The notes under the pieces: model-generated
What the model saw: only the letters and a program-made list of their open reading frames with translations
Told to the model about the DNA's origin: nothing
Database searches by the model: none
NCBI GenBank assembly: GCA_021201735.1
Contig: JAJQEJ010000016.1
Span: 1 to 58,891, forward strand
DNA length: 58,891 nt
DNA from: Oscillospiraceae bacterium
Lineage (GTDB): Bacteria; Bacillota; Clostridia; Oscillospirales; Oscillospiraceae
Reading direction: 5' to 3'
Made by a program: the position numbers and the translations under genes
Shown here: piece after piece, positions 11,129 through 18,192 of the stretch
Layout of the letters: each line of letters begins with the position of its first letter
Position numbering within the stretch: position 1 is the first letter of the stretch

Positions 11129-12442
11129 TCATTCATAGCGCGCGTTGACATTGGTGTTTATATCCTTGATGATCTCTGCCATTTCCGGGTTGCTTTTTGT
11201 CAGTTTTTCAACGCGGTCAATGGAATGCATGACGGTGCTATGGTCGCGATTTTCAAATTCCCGTCCGATTTCCTTTAAAGAGAGGTTTGTCATGCGGCGG
11301 ATCATGTACATGGCGACTTGGCGGGCCTGCGAGGTATCCTTGGTACGCCCTTGACCGCGCAGGGCTTCATTTTCAATGTTATAGAATTTACAGACCTCAT
11401 CAATGATGATGTCTGCGGATGGGAGAAAATCGGCCTTATCTTTGAACATATCCCGTACAGCACGGGTGACGGTATCCGCGTCAATGCTGGCACCCATCAG
11501 CTCTTGAAATGCCATAATTTTATTGACCGTACCTTCAATCTGTCGGACGTTCGATGTGATGTTATCCGCGATGTATTGGAGTACAGGGTCCGGCAGGTTC
11601 AGCCCACGGCGGATGGCTTTTGTTTTGATGATGGCCACTCTGGTTTCATAGTCCGGTGGCTGAATATCCACGGGGAGTCCCCATTCAAAGCGGGTTTTCA
11701 GCCGGTCATCAAGCCGGAGCATCTCTTTGGGTGGGCGGTCTGCTGTGAATACAATTTGCCGCTTTGCCTCATAGAGGGTGTTGAATGTATGGAACATTTC
11801 CTCCTGTGAGCTTTCCCGTCCGGCGATGAACTGGACGTCATCCATGAGAAAGATGTCGGCGGAGCGGAATTTTTCCCTGAATTCCTGATTGCGCCCTTCC
11901 CGGATGGCGTGGATCAGCTCGTTTGTGAAGGCGTCTCCTTTGATGTAGACAATGCGGAAATCCGGGTACTTTTTGTGAATGGTATGTGCAATGGCGTAGA
12001 GCAGGTGGGTTTTTCCCAGGCCGGATTCGCCGTATAAAAAAAGCGGATTATAGCTTTTCGCGGGGTTTTCCGCCACGGATAAGGCAGCTGCGTGGGCAAA
12101 TTTGTTGGAGGAGCCTACGACAAACCGCTCAAAGGTGTATTCCTCCGTCCCGGTTAAAAAGGAATCCTCGTTTTTTTGGTTCGCCTGTTCCCGCTCTCCT
12201 TCGCTCAGTATGACGATTTCAAAATTGGTGGAAAATAATTCATACAGAGCTTTTTGCAGCGCGGGCAGATAGCGGGCTATGATACACTCTCTCTTAAAGT
12301 TGGAAGGGGTATACAGAATAAGCCGCGTATCTTCCAGTGCAACAGGCTCTATATCGTCAAACCACGTCTTTATGGTGACGCTGGTCATGTCTTTTTCCAT
12401 AATGGACAAAACTTTCGTCCATAGGTCAGCCGGAAATTCCAT
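11129..12442 (-). CDS. dnaA: Chromosomal replication initiator DnaA
   Basis: The 437-residue protein has all four DnaA regions: an N-terminal helical domain, a short linker, an AAA+ domain with Walker A GESGLGKT at 138-145 and Walker B DIFLMDDVQF, and a C-terminal helix-turn-helix with the box-recognition signature ENRDHSTVMHSI. It binds TTATCCACA-type boxes and opens the origin in its ATP form. The ATG follows a run of G residues that can serve as ribosome site. A sigma-A-type promoter lies just upstream and probable boxes lie immediately downstream. Confidence 0.97.
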   Translation of the reverse strand: MEFPADLWTKVLSIMEKDMTSVTIKTWFDDIEPVALEDTRLILYTPSNFKRECIIARYLPALQKALYELFSTNFEIVILSEGEREQANQKNEDSFLTGTEEYTFERFVVGSSNKFAHAAALSVAENPAKSYNPLFLYGESGLGKTHLLYAIAHTIHKKYPDFRIVYIKGDAFTNELIHAIREGRNQEFREKFRSADIFLMDDVQFIAGRESSQEEMFHTFNTLYEAKRQIVFTADRPPKEMLRLDDRLKTRFEWGLPVDIQPPDYETRVAIIKTKAIRRGLNLPDPVLQYIADNITSNVRQIEGTVNKIMAFQELMGASIDADTVTRAVRDMFKDKADFLPSADIIIDEVCKFYNIENEALRGQGRTKDTSQARQVAMYMIRRMTNLSLKEIGREFENRDHSTVMHSIDRVEKLTKSNPEMAEIIKDINTNVNARYE

Positions 12443-12479
12443 GGATCCCCCCCCTTTCTGTTATTACTTTAACTGATTA

Positions 12480-12508
12480 ATTATATCAGAAAACTTAGAG
12501 ACGCGCAA
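12480..12508 (-). promoter_or_regulatory. Probable dnaA promoter
   Basis: On the minus strand a consensus -10 TATAAT (12480-12485) stands 17 bases from TTGCGC (12503-12508). The start of dnaA is about 38 bases downstream. Confidence 0.6.
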
Positions 12509-12571
12509 CCCAAAACCGCAGGTAACACAATATAAAATTAAGAATTGCGGCGCGTGTGGCCTATTTAGAGG

Positions 12572-12601
12572 TTGACATAGGTGGAAGCAATACGATATAA
12601 T
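12572..12601 (+). promoter_or_regulatory. Probable rpmH promoter
   Basis: A perfect -35 TTGACA (12572-12577) and perfect -10 TATAAT (12596-12601) are separated by 18 bases. It points at rpmH and leaves a leader of roughly 120 bases. Confidence 0.85.
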
Positions 12602-12729
12602 GTCTAATACATGTGTGCAGGCTACTTTCTAAATATGCCATGCACGAGAAGAAAAAACGAAGCAGCGCTTGTCTCAGTGACGGGATGTCTGCGTTTTTTA
12701 ACGACAGCTATGTGGGAGGTGTTTTTTGT

Positions 12730-12864
12730 ATGGTTCGTACCTATCAGCCGAAGAAGCGTCAGCGTTCAAAGGAACACGGTTTCCGTAAGCGCATGAAAAC
12801 AGCGAACGGGCGCAAGGTTTTAGCGCGCCGCCGCGCCAAGGGGCGTGCACGTTTGTCGCACTAA
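12730..12864 (+). CDS. rpmH: 50S ribosomal protein L34
   Basis: The protein has 44 residues, the standard length, beginning [20 protein letters not shown] and very rich in Arg and Lys. It is a small rRNA-binding protein of the large subunit. The ATG at 12730 follows GGAGGT with nine bases of spacing. Longer in-frame upstream codons are rejected because the start matches L34 exactly. It is driven by a strong promoter and followed by a terminator-like hairpin before rnpA. Confidence 0.97.
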   Translation: MVRTYQPKKRQRSKEHGFRKRMKTANGRKVLARRRAKGRARLSH

Positions 12865-12906
12865 GGGCGCAGGGCGGAGAATAAGGGTGTGCTGTTTTGC
12901 GGCTTT

Positions 12907-12951
12907 GGGGCGGGGAGAATATGATTCTACCGCCCCTATTTAATATTTTTT
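12907..12951 (+). terminator. Terminator or attenuator between rpmH and rnpA
   Basis: A GC-rich stem (12907-12913 with 12930-12936) is extended by an inner AGAAT/ATTCT stem and followed by a T-rich stretch. It should lower read-through into rnpA, letting L34 be made in excess over the RNase P protein. Confidence 0.75.
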
Positions 12952-12987
12952 AGTATATATGTATATATGGGAAAAGGGGCTGGCCGT

Positions 12988-13338
12988 GTGACGCATACGG
13001 TTTCACTCAAGAGAAATCATGAATTTCGTCGGCTGTATCAAAAAGGGAAAAACACGGTAACTCCATGCCTGGCCGTCTATTGCAGGAAAAACCGCGGCAA
13101 CGTCAGTCGCATCGGCTTTACCGTTGGGGTGAAGATCGGCGGTGCGGTCGTGCGCAACAAAGTGCGCCGCCGTCTGCGCGAGGCGTATCGGATTCACGAG
13201 GCGCAAATCCTTTCCGGCTACGATATTGTCGTGGTTGCCCGGGTGCGTGCGGCACATGTGCGGTATCGCGATATCGAGCGGAATTTGCTCTCTGCGCTGG
13301 AAAAGCTCGGCCTGTTCCAGAAAGGCGTATCGGCATGA
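12988..13338 (+). CDS. rnpA: Ribonuclease P protein component
   Basis: From the preferred GTG start the protein has 116 residues. It begins V/M-T-H-T-V-S-L-K-R-N-H-E-F-R-R-L and contains the family signature RNKVRRRLREAYR. It binds the RNase P RNA and aids tRNA 5' processing. An in-frame ATG seven codons upstream (12967) has no ribosome site, whereas the GTG at 12988 follows AAAGGGG by eight bases and gives the usual N-terminus. The stop overlaps the yidD start as ATGA. Confidence 0.92.
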   Translation: MTHTVSLKRNHEFRRLYQKGKNTVTPCLAVYCRKNRGNVSRIGFTVGVKIGGAVVRNKVRRRLREAYRIHEAQILSGYDIVVVARVRAAHVRYRDIERNLLSALEKLGLFQKGVSA

Positions 13339-13553
13339 AACGGGTATTGCTTGCCTGTATTTCCTTTTATCGGCGTTATATTTCCCCCGCCCACCCGCCA
13401 AGCTGTCGCTTTATTCCAACCTGCTCCGCGTATGCGCTGGAGGCGGTGGAGAAATACGGCGCGTGGAAGGGCGGCTGGCTCTCCCTGCGCAGGCTGCTCA
13501 AATGCCAGCCATTTCACCGTCAAAAGACCATTGAGTATGACCCTGTCCCTTAA
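13335..13553 (+). CDS. yidD: Membrane protein insertion efficiency factor YidD
   Basis: The 72-residue protein has the diagnostic YidD pattern: FYRRYISP, then CRFIPTCSAYALEAVEKYG and LLKCQPFH. It has a single amphipathic N-terminal helix and a conserved cysteine-containing core. Family members assist YidC-dependent membrane insertion. Its ATG overlaps the rnpA stop codon, and yidC follows about 100 bases later, the standard gene order. Confidence 0.95.
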   Translation: MKRVLLACISFYRRYISPAHPPSCRFIPTCSAYALEAVEKYGAWKGGWLSLRRLLKCQPFHRQKTIEYDPVP

Positions 13554-13650
13554 TGCGCGATGGTGCGCGTGATGTCAGAAATTTATTATGGATCATCCTT
13601 TTCAGTGAAGGATTCTTCTAGGAATGCCATAAAAACTTGGAGGCAAGTAA

Positions 13651-14952
13651 ATGGATTTTGCACAGATTATACTCACGCCGTTTGTATGGCTGTTGATCTT
13701 CTTTTACAATATGGTCGGCAACTACGGCCTTGCGCTGATTATGTTTGCCGTTGTTGTAAAGGTGGTCCTGTTTCCGTTTTCCATCAAGGGAAAGCGCAGC
13801 ATGATTCAGATGAATGCGGTGTCGGGCAAGATGCAGCAGTTGCAAAAACAATATGGGAGTGACCGCGCCCGTTACAATCAGGAAGTACAGGCCCTCTATG
13901 CACGGGAAAAGGTCAACCCCATGGGCGGGTGCCTGTGGTCACTTATCCCGCTGTTTGTACTGTGGCCGCTCTATGCAATTATTCGCCAGCCCCTGAAGTA
14001 TATGATGGGGCTCAGTGCAGACCAGATAGAAGGCACAGTAGCAAAAGTGCTCAATTGGGGTACAACTGCCATACAAAACGGCTGGGCGAAGGCACCGACG
14101 GACGGTACGGCGCTTGAATTTGCATCCAGTGGCTACAACCAGCTCTACCTCTCCTCCCTCATCACGCCGGAAAACCTGCCCGATGTGCAGGCGGCGCTGG
14201 GTGCGGCGGGGGAAAAGGTCTTTTCCATCAACTTTGATTTTCTCGGACTGAATCTGGCGTCCTCTCCCACCTTGCAGTTTTGGACTGTTGCGGGCGGGTT
14301 CGGACTGTTTCTCCTCCCGATTATCTCTGCGGTGCTCAGCTTTATCACGTCCCGCATTACCTCTAAGACAAACGCAATAAACAACCAGACACAAAATGCG
14401 CAGACAAGGCAGACGAATATGATGATGATGATCATTTCGCCTGTTATCTCACTCTGGATCGGCTTTTCCATGCCTGCTGGTTTGTGTGTATACTGGATTG
14501 CGAACAACGTGCTGACCATGGTGCAGGAGCTTTTAGCCGGTAGAATACTGAAAAAAGACTATGAGAGAGTGGCAGCGGCAAAAGCGGAGCAGGAACGACT
14601 GGAAAAAGAAGAAGAAAAGCGGAAAAAGAAGGAACTGGCCGAGCAGCGCGCGTTGCGCATAGAAGAGGCGAAGAACAACAAGGGGAAAAAGCCGCCGCAA
14701 AAGAAAAAGTCAGCAAAGAAAGAAAAACCGGCAGAAGATAAAGACGCGAGCCGCAGTGGGATGCGCCAATATGCGCGCGGGCACGCGTATGACCCGACCC
14801 GCTATGGCGAGGATGGTGCAGAGCAAAAAGAGGAAACGGCACAACCGGAACCGGATGCCGAACTGGAGACACAAATTGACGACCAGCGTCCGGAAGTCGA
14901 ATTGGAGGAAGAAGAAGCGGTAGACGATCCTGAAGGGACAGATGAAATTTAA
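13651..14952 (+). CDS. yidC: YidC/Oxa1-family membrane protein insertase
   Basis: The 433-residue protein begins with a hydrophobic segment (residues 5-25), followed by YGLALIMFAVVVKVVLFPFS and the cytoplasmic helical hairpin QKQYGSDRARYNQEVQALY. Three further membrane segments follow, including a conserved VYWIANN region. It inserts and folds membrane proteins, alone or with SecYEG. There is no obvious lipoprotein cysteine, unlike Bacillus SpoIIIJ. The C-terminal 130 residues are a long charged tail, first Lys/Glu-rich and then acidic, probably contacting the ribosome. The ATG follows TTGGAGG with eight bases of spacing. Confidence 0.95.
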   Translation: MDFAQIILTPFVWLLIFFYNMVGNYGLALIMFAVVVKVVLFPFSIKGKRSMIQMNAVSGKMQQLQKQYGSDRARYNQEVQALYAREKVNPMGGCLWSLIPLFVLWPLYAIIRQPLKYMMGLSADQIEGTVAKVLNWGTTAIQNGWAKAPTDGTALEFASSGYNQLYLSSLITPENLPDVQAALGAAGEKVFSINFDFLGLNLASSPTLQFWTVAGGFGLFLLPIISAVLSFITSRITSKTNAINNQTQNAQTRQTNMMMMIISPVISLWIGFSMPAGLCVYWIANNVLTMVQELLAGRILKKDYERVAAAKAEQERLEKEEEKRKKKELAEQRALRIEEAKNNKGKKPPQKKKSAKKEKPAEDKDASRSGMRQYARGHAYDPTRYGEDGAEQKEETAQPEPDAELETQIDDQRPEVELEEEEAVDDPEGTDEI

Positions 14953-14967
14953 ATAGGAGAGATTTCA

Positions 14968-15729
14968 ATGCTGAAATGGATTGAGAGCACCGGAAGAAAT
15001 GAAGAGGCCGCGATTGAAGCGGCGCTTTCTCAGCTTGGATTGGAGCGCGACGCCGTGACGGTGGAGCTGTTGGAGCGGGCAAAGACAGGTTTTTTGGGCA
15101 TCGGCAGTGTTCCGGCCAGGGTCAAGGTTTCCTATGAAGCGGCGGACGAGGCGGTCAAACCGGCGGGTACAGCGACAGCGAGCAAACCGCCGCGCCCCTC
15201 TGCGCAGCAAGCGCCTGCTGCACCGCCAGAGCGGGAGATGGGTGCCGGACCGGACGGAGATGTCGAAACGCACATTGCGACCTTTATTGCGGACCTTTTG
15301 ACGCATATGGGCGCGCAGGCGGAGGTGCAGGTGGAGCTGGATGCGGAGGGGCGCTATCAGGTTGTGCTGCTCGGCAAGGATTTGGGCGGCTTGATCGGCC
15401 GCCGCGGTGAAACGCTTGATGCCATTCAGCAGCTGACCAGCTATGCGGTCAACCGGAATCGGGATAAGCGTGTACGCGTTTTCTTAGACGCGGAAAACTA
15501 TCGTGCGCGCCGGGAGGCCTCTCTCATCCGCCTGGCAAATAAGACGGCGGAGAAGGCGGCGCATCTGCGTCGTGAGATTACACTCGAGCCGATGAATGCC
15601 TATGAGCGGCACATTATACATACGGCGTTGCAGGATATGCCGGGTATCAAAACCTTCTCTGTCGGTGCCGAGCCCAACCGGCGTACCGTGGTGGCATTTG
15701 AACGCACAACATCTGGAGCAAAACAATAG
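14968..15729 (+). CDS. khpB: Jag/KhpB RNA-binding protein (Jag-N, KH, R3H domains)
   Basis: The 253-residue protein has three parts: an N-terminal Jag domain (MLKWIESTGRNEEAAIEAAL, with KTGFLGIGS), a type II KH domain with GLIGRRGETLDAIQ, and a C-terminal R3H domain (PMNAYERHIIHTAL). An Ala/Pro-rich linker separates the first two. The family binds RNA, and with KhpA it influences cell elongation and division in Gram-positive bacteria. It starts 15 bases after yidC and is the last gene of the unit, closed by a terminator. The mnmE/mnmG/rsmG genes that often follow are absent here. Confidence 0.93.
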   Translation: MLKWIESTGRNEEAAIEAALSQLGLERDAVTVELLERAKTGFLGIGSVPARVKVSYEAADEAVKPAGTATASKPPRPSAQQAPAAPPEREMGAGPDGDVETHIATFIADLLTHMGAQAEVQVELDAEGRYQVVLLGKDLGGLIGRRGETLDAIQQLTSYAVNRNRDKRVRVFLDAENYRARREASLIRLANKTAEKAAHLRREITLEPMNAYERHIIHTALQDMPGIKTFSVGAEPNRRTVVAFERTTSGAKQ

Positions 15730-15733
15730 CAGA

Positions 15734-15766
15734 AAGCGGAATGACTTGTCTCGTCATTCCGCTTTT
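15734..15766 (+). terminator. Terminator of the rpmH-jag unit
   Basis: A perfect 13-bp stem (AAAGCGGAATGAC and its complement) has a 7-base loop and is followed by T-rich sequence, just after the jag stop. Confidence 0.9.
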
Positions 15767-15777
15767 TCATTTTGTGC

Positions 15778-15806
15778 TTGCAAAATTAGAACGAGTGTTG
15801 TATACT
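15778..15806 (+). promoter_or_regulatory. Promoter of the 62-residue gene, with embedded LexA-like box
   Basis: TTGCAA (15778-15783) and TATACT (15801-15806) are separated by 17 bases. The spacer contains the first LexA-like box. Confidence 0.75.
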
Positions 15807-15825
15807 AAATACGAACAAAAGTTTT
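15788..15825 (+). promoter_or_regulatory. Two tandem LexA-like (SOS) boxes
   Basis: Box 1 is AGAACGAGTGTTGT (15788-15801). Its first 12 bases equal the box in front of lexA in this window. Box 2 is CGAACAAAAGTTTT (15812-15825). Both resemble the Gram-positive consensus CGAACRNRYGTTYC. Box 1 fills the promoter spacer and box 2 covers the expected transcription start. Confidence 0.7.
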
Positions 15826-15913
15826 ATTCAGAAGGTGGGATATTGTCCGGTTTATTGTACTTAGTCTGTGTTATGATGGATATAGAAGTTGATAGAAGAG
15901 AGGTGTTTTTGTT

Positions 15914-16102
15914 ATGCAGACATTTCATTTTACCGTTCCAGTCAAACGATTGGAGATAACGAAAGAGAATGTGCCGGGAAAAGAGCTTTGCTATGCAGTG
16001 ATCCCAAGCAGGAAAAGAGCGGAGTATTGCGCCGGAGAGGATGGAAAGGTTGTGCCGTTCTCTTTCTGGAGGCAGCCAAGTCAGCGCAAAAAGGCCAGAT
16101 GA
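15914..16102 (+). CDS. 62-residue protein of unknown function, probable SOS gene
   Basis: I do not recognise the family. The sequence starts MQTFHFTVPVKRLEITKEN and ends in the basic tail RQPSQRKKAR. It has no membrane segment and only two cysteines (C26, C39). The ATG follows GAGAGGTG at good spacing, and a sigma-A-type promoter lies about 110 bases upstream. Two LexA-like boxes on that promoter imply repression by LexA and induction by DNA damage. The gene stands alone between the jag terminator and the response-regulator promoter. Small SOS proteins in Gram-positives are often division inhibitors, but those (YneA type) carry a membrane or LysM segment that is missing here, so no function is assigned. 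Confidence 0.7.
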   Translation: MQTFHFTVPVKRLEITKENVPGKELCYAVIPSRKRAEYCAGEDGKVVPFSFWRQPSQRKKAR

Positions 16103-16140
16103 ATAAAGTCTTATTTTTTTCTGACGATTACCAGGGCGGC

Positions 16141-16170
16141 TTGACCGCTGGGCCAGAGTATTGGTATAAT
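16141..16170 (+). promoter_or_regulatory. Probable promoter of the response regulator
   Basis: TTGACC (16141-16146) and a perfect TATAAT (16165-16170) have an 18-base spacer. The leader of about 118 bases contains a stable hairpin (16239-16263, nine pairs) shortly before the ribosome site. Confidence 0.75.
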
Positions 16171-16294
16171 GAAATACACCTGAGGCCCTAAGAAGCCGAG
16201 CCGCAGGCGACGGCTGATTGGCTGGCGGAAGCTATGCATATGAGCCCCGCCAGGTGGGGCTCATCGTATCAGATTTTTCAGAGGGTGTGAGACC

Positions 16295-16990
16295 ATGGAT
16301 GCCAAAATACTGGTGGTAGATGACGAGCCGGAAATTGCCGATTTGGTTGAGGTCTATCTCAAGAACGAGGGCTGTACCGTCTATAAATGCGCGACCGGAG
16401 GGGATGCGCTGCGCTGTGTGAGGACAGAGCAGCCGGATCTGGCGATTTTGGATGTGATGCTGCCTGATATGGATGGGTTTTCTCTGTGTGCAGAGATACG
16501 AAGCGCGCATCATTTCCCCGTTCTGTTGCTCACAGCGAAGGTGGGCGACATGGACAAGATCACGGGCCTGACCATCGGGGCGGACGACTATATCACAAAG
16601 CCGTTTAATCCGCTGGAGCTGGTTGCACGCGTGAAGGCGCAGCTGCGCCGGTCGACGCGCTATAACGATGCGGAGCGGGGAAAAGCAAACCGGGATGTCA
16701 TCGATATCGGCGGGCTCACCGTCAACCGTGCGACCCATGCGTGCTGGCTATTTGAAAAGCCAATTGCGCTCACCCCGATCGAATTTGATATTCTATGGAT
16801 GCTGTGCGAGAATCGCGGGCAGGTGATTTCCGCCGAGCGCCTGTTTGAGACCGTGTGGGGGGAGAAGTATTTAGACCGCAACAATACCGTTATGGTGCAC
16901 ATCCGCCGTCTGCGTGAAAAGATGGGGGAGCCATCACGCAATCCGCGCTTTATTAAGACGGTCTGGGGTGTGGGGTATAAAATTGAATAA
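16295..16990 (+). CDS. OmpR/PhoB-family response regulator (orphan)
   Basis: The 231-residue protein has an N-terminal receiver domain with the acidic pair D9-D10, phosphoacceptor D53 (LAILDVMLPD) and K102 (DYITKPF). A C-terminal winged helix ends with the typical WGVGYKIE. The layout is closest to VanR/PhoP-like regulators. It activates or represses genes when phosphorylated by a sensor kinase, but no histidine kinase gene lies beside it: degV follows from its own promoter. The cognate kinase must be elsewhere or absent. The ATG is preceded by AGAGGGTG. Confidence 0.92.
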   Translation: MDAKILVVDDEPEIADLVEVYLKNEGCTVYKCATGGDALRCVRTEQPDLAILDVMLPDMDGFSLCAEIRSAHHFPVLLLTAKVGDMDKITGLTIGADDYITKPFNPLELVARVKAQLRRSTRYNDAERGKANRDVIDIGGLTVNRATHACWLFEKPIALTPIEFDILWMLCENRGQVISAERLFETVWGEKYLDRNNTVMVHIRRLREKMGEPSRNPRFIKTVWGVGYKIE

Positions 16991-17001
16991 CGGGTAATCG
17001 G

Positions 17002-17030
17002 TTGACTTTTCCCTGCGTTCCTTATATAAT
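17002..17030 (+). promoter_or_regulatory. Probable degV promoter
   Basis: TTGACT (17002-17007) and a perfect TATAAT (17025-17030) are separated by 17 bases. The degV start is 43 bases downstream. Confidence 0.8.
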
Positions 17031-17072
17031 TTGGTCAATGTGGCTCATGGTTTGGAAGCCGGGAGGAGATAG

Positions 17073-17915
17073 ATGGGTATGATCCGTATTGTAACTGACA
17101 GCACGTGTGATTTGGCACCCGAACGTGTTGCCGCGCTTGGCATTGATGTGTTGCCGTTGCACGTTTATTTTGGCGATGAGATGTTTCTGGATGGGATGAC
17201 CATTACAAATGACGAATTTTATGACCGGCTAAGCAAGGTGGAAACCCTACCCACCACGTCGCAGGTCACGCCAGATAAATTCGAACACCTGTTCCGAAAA
17301 TATGTGAAACAGGGCGATCAGGTGCTCGGCCTGTTTATTTCCAGTGAAATGTCCGGAACCTGGCAGTCGGCCTGCATTGCCCGCAGTCTGGTGGATGAGG
17401 AAAATATTTTTGTGCCGGATACCCGGACGGTCACGTTTGCGCTCGGCCTGCTGATTGAAACGGCGTGTATTTTTCGGGATGAGGGCTACGATTTTCCCAC
17501 CCTCTGTGCGAAGGTGACGGAGCTGATCCCGAAGACGCTGCTCCTCGCGGTCTTGGATACCCTAAAATATCTCAAGATGGGCGGCAGAATCTCCGCCGCG
17601 ACGGCGCTGGTGGGCGGTGTGCTGGGTATCGCCCCAATTATTTCGGTGGATAACGGCCTTGTCAACTCTGTCGGCAAGGCGCGTGGGCGCAAGGCGGCCT
17701 TTCAATGGATGGAAAAGCGGATGGAGACGGATAAGCCGGATCTCACGCTTCCGGTTTCCTTTGGACATACCAATTGCCTCACCGGCCGGGCGGAATGTAT
17801 GGAATATTTTAAAGATACCGTTGCCGGGGCGCGGATTTTCCCAAGCGACATCGGCGCAGTGGTGGGTACCCATATCGGGCCGGGCGCGGCGGGTCTGGCA
17901 TATTTTCGACAGTAA
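17073..17915 (+). CDS. DegV-family fatty-acid-binding protein
   Basis: The 280-residue protein begins MGMIRIVTDSTCDLAPERV, the family hallmark TDSTCDL, and contains TTSQVTPD and SGTWQSA, which line the lipid pocket, and the C-terminal HIGPGAAGL. DegV proteins carry fatty acids, and in Firmicutes they deliver them to the FakA kinase. No fakA is present here. The ribosome site GGGAGGAG is four to five bases from the first ATG; the third codon is also ATG. It is transcribed from its own promoter and followed by a structured intergenic repeat. Confidence 0.92.
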   Translation: MGMIRIVTDSTCDLAPERVAALGIDVLPLHVYFGDEMFLDGMTITNDEFYDRLSKVETLPTTSQVTPDKFEHLFRKYVKQGDQVLGLFISSEMSGTWQSACIARSLVDEENIFVPDTRTVTFALGLLIETACIFRDEGYDFPTLCAKVTELIPKTLLLAVLDTLKYLKMGGRISAATALVGGVLGIAPIISVDNGLVNSVGKARGRKAAFQWMEKRMETDKPDLTLPVSFGHTNCLTGRAECMEYFKDTVAGARIFPSDIGAVVGTHIGPGAAGLAYFRQ

Positions 17916-17950
17916 ATACATAGTACATCGTATAGAATGAAGTGAAGGAG

Positions 17951-18064
17951 CAATCCGCCCGCAGGCGACATTTTTGCAATCATATCACGGTTTGATTGCA
18001 AAAATGCTGAGGCTGTAGACTTTGTCTACAGCCTCAATCCGCCCGTAGAATCGCGGGCGGATTG
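17951..18064 (+). repeat. Structured intergenic repeat, copy A (three hairpins)
   Basis: Hairpin 1 pairs CATTTTTGCAATCA (17969-17982) with its complement at 17993-18006. Hairpin 2 pairs 18008-18020 with 18024-18036 (13 bp, TTT loop). Hairpin 3 pairs CAATCCGCCCG (18035-18045) with 18054-18064, and the same 11-mer also occurs at 17951-17961. Copy B, in inverse orientation, is at 34490-34580. It lies between degV and the HtrA gene and could also terminate degV transcription. Confidence 0.8.
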
Positions 18065-18192
18065 TAAAAATTTCGGATGATTTAAAAAAGAATGTGATTT
18101 TTCTTCATGTTTTGGACATATTTCTACCGTAAGATAGAGCTGAAATTAATTGAACCAATGGCCAGTTCAAAGAAAATAAGGAGCGATTGGAA

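Noticed and set aside
12613..12729. Upstream extension of the L34 frame (39 extra codons)
   Set aside because: L34 is 44-45 residues in bacteria; the internal ATG at 12730 has a proper GGAGGT site, and the extra codons lie in the leader.
17951..18064. CRISPR-like array
   Set aside because: The repeated 11-mer occurs only twice directly and once inverted, with no regular spacers and no cas genes; hairpin repeat is the better reading.
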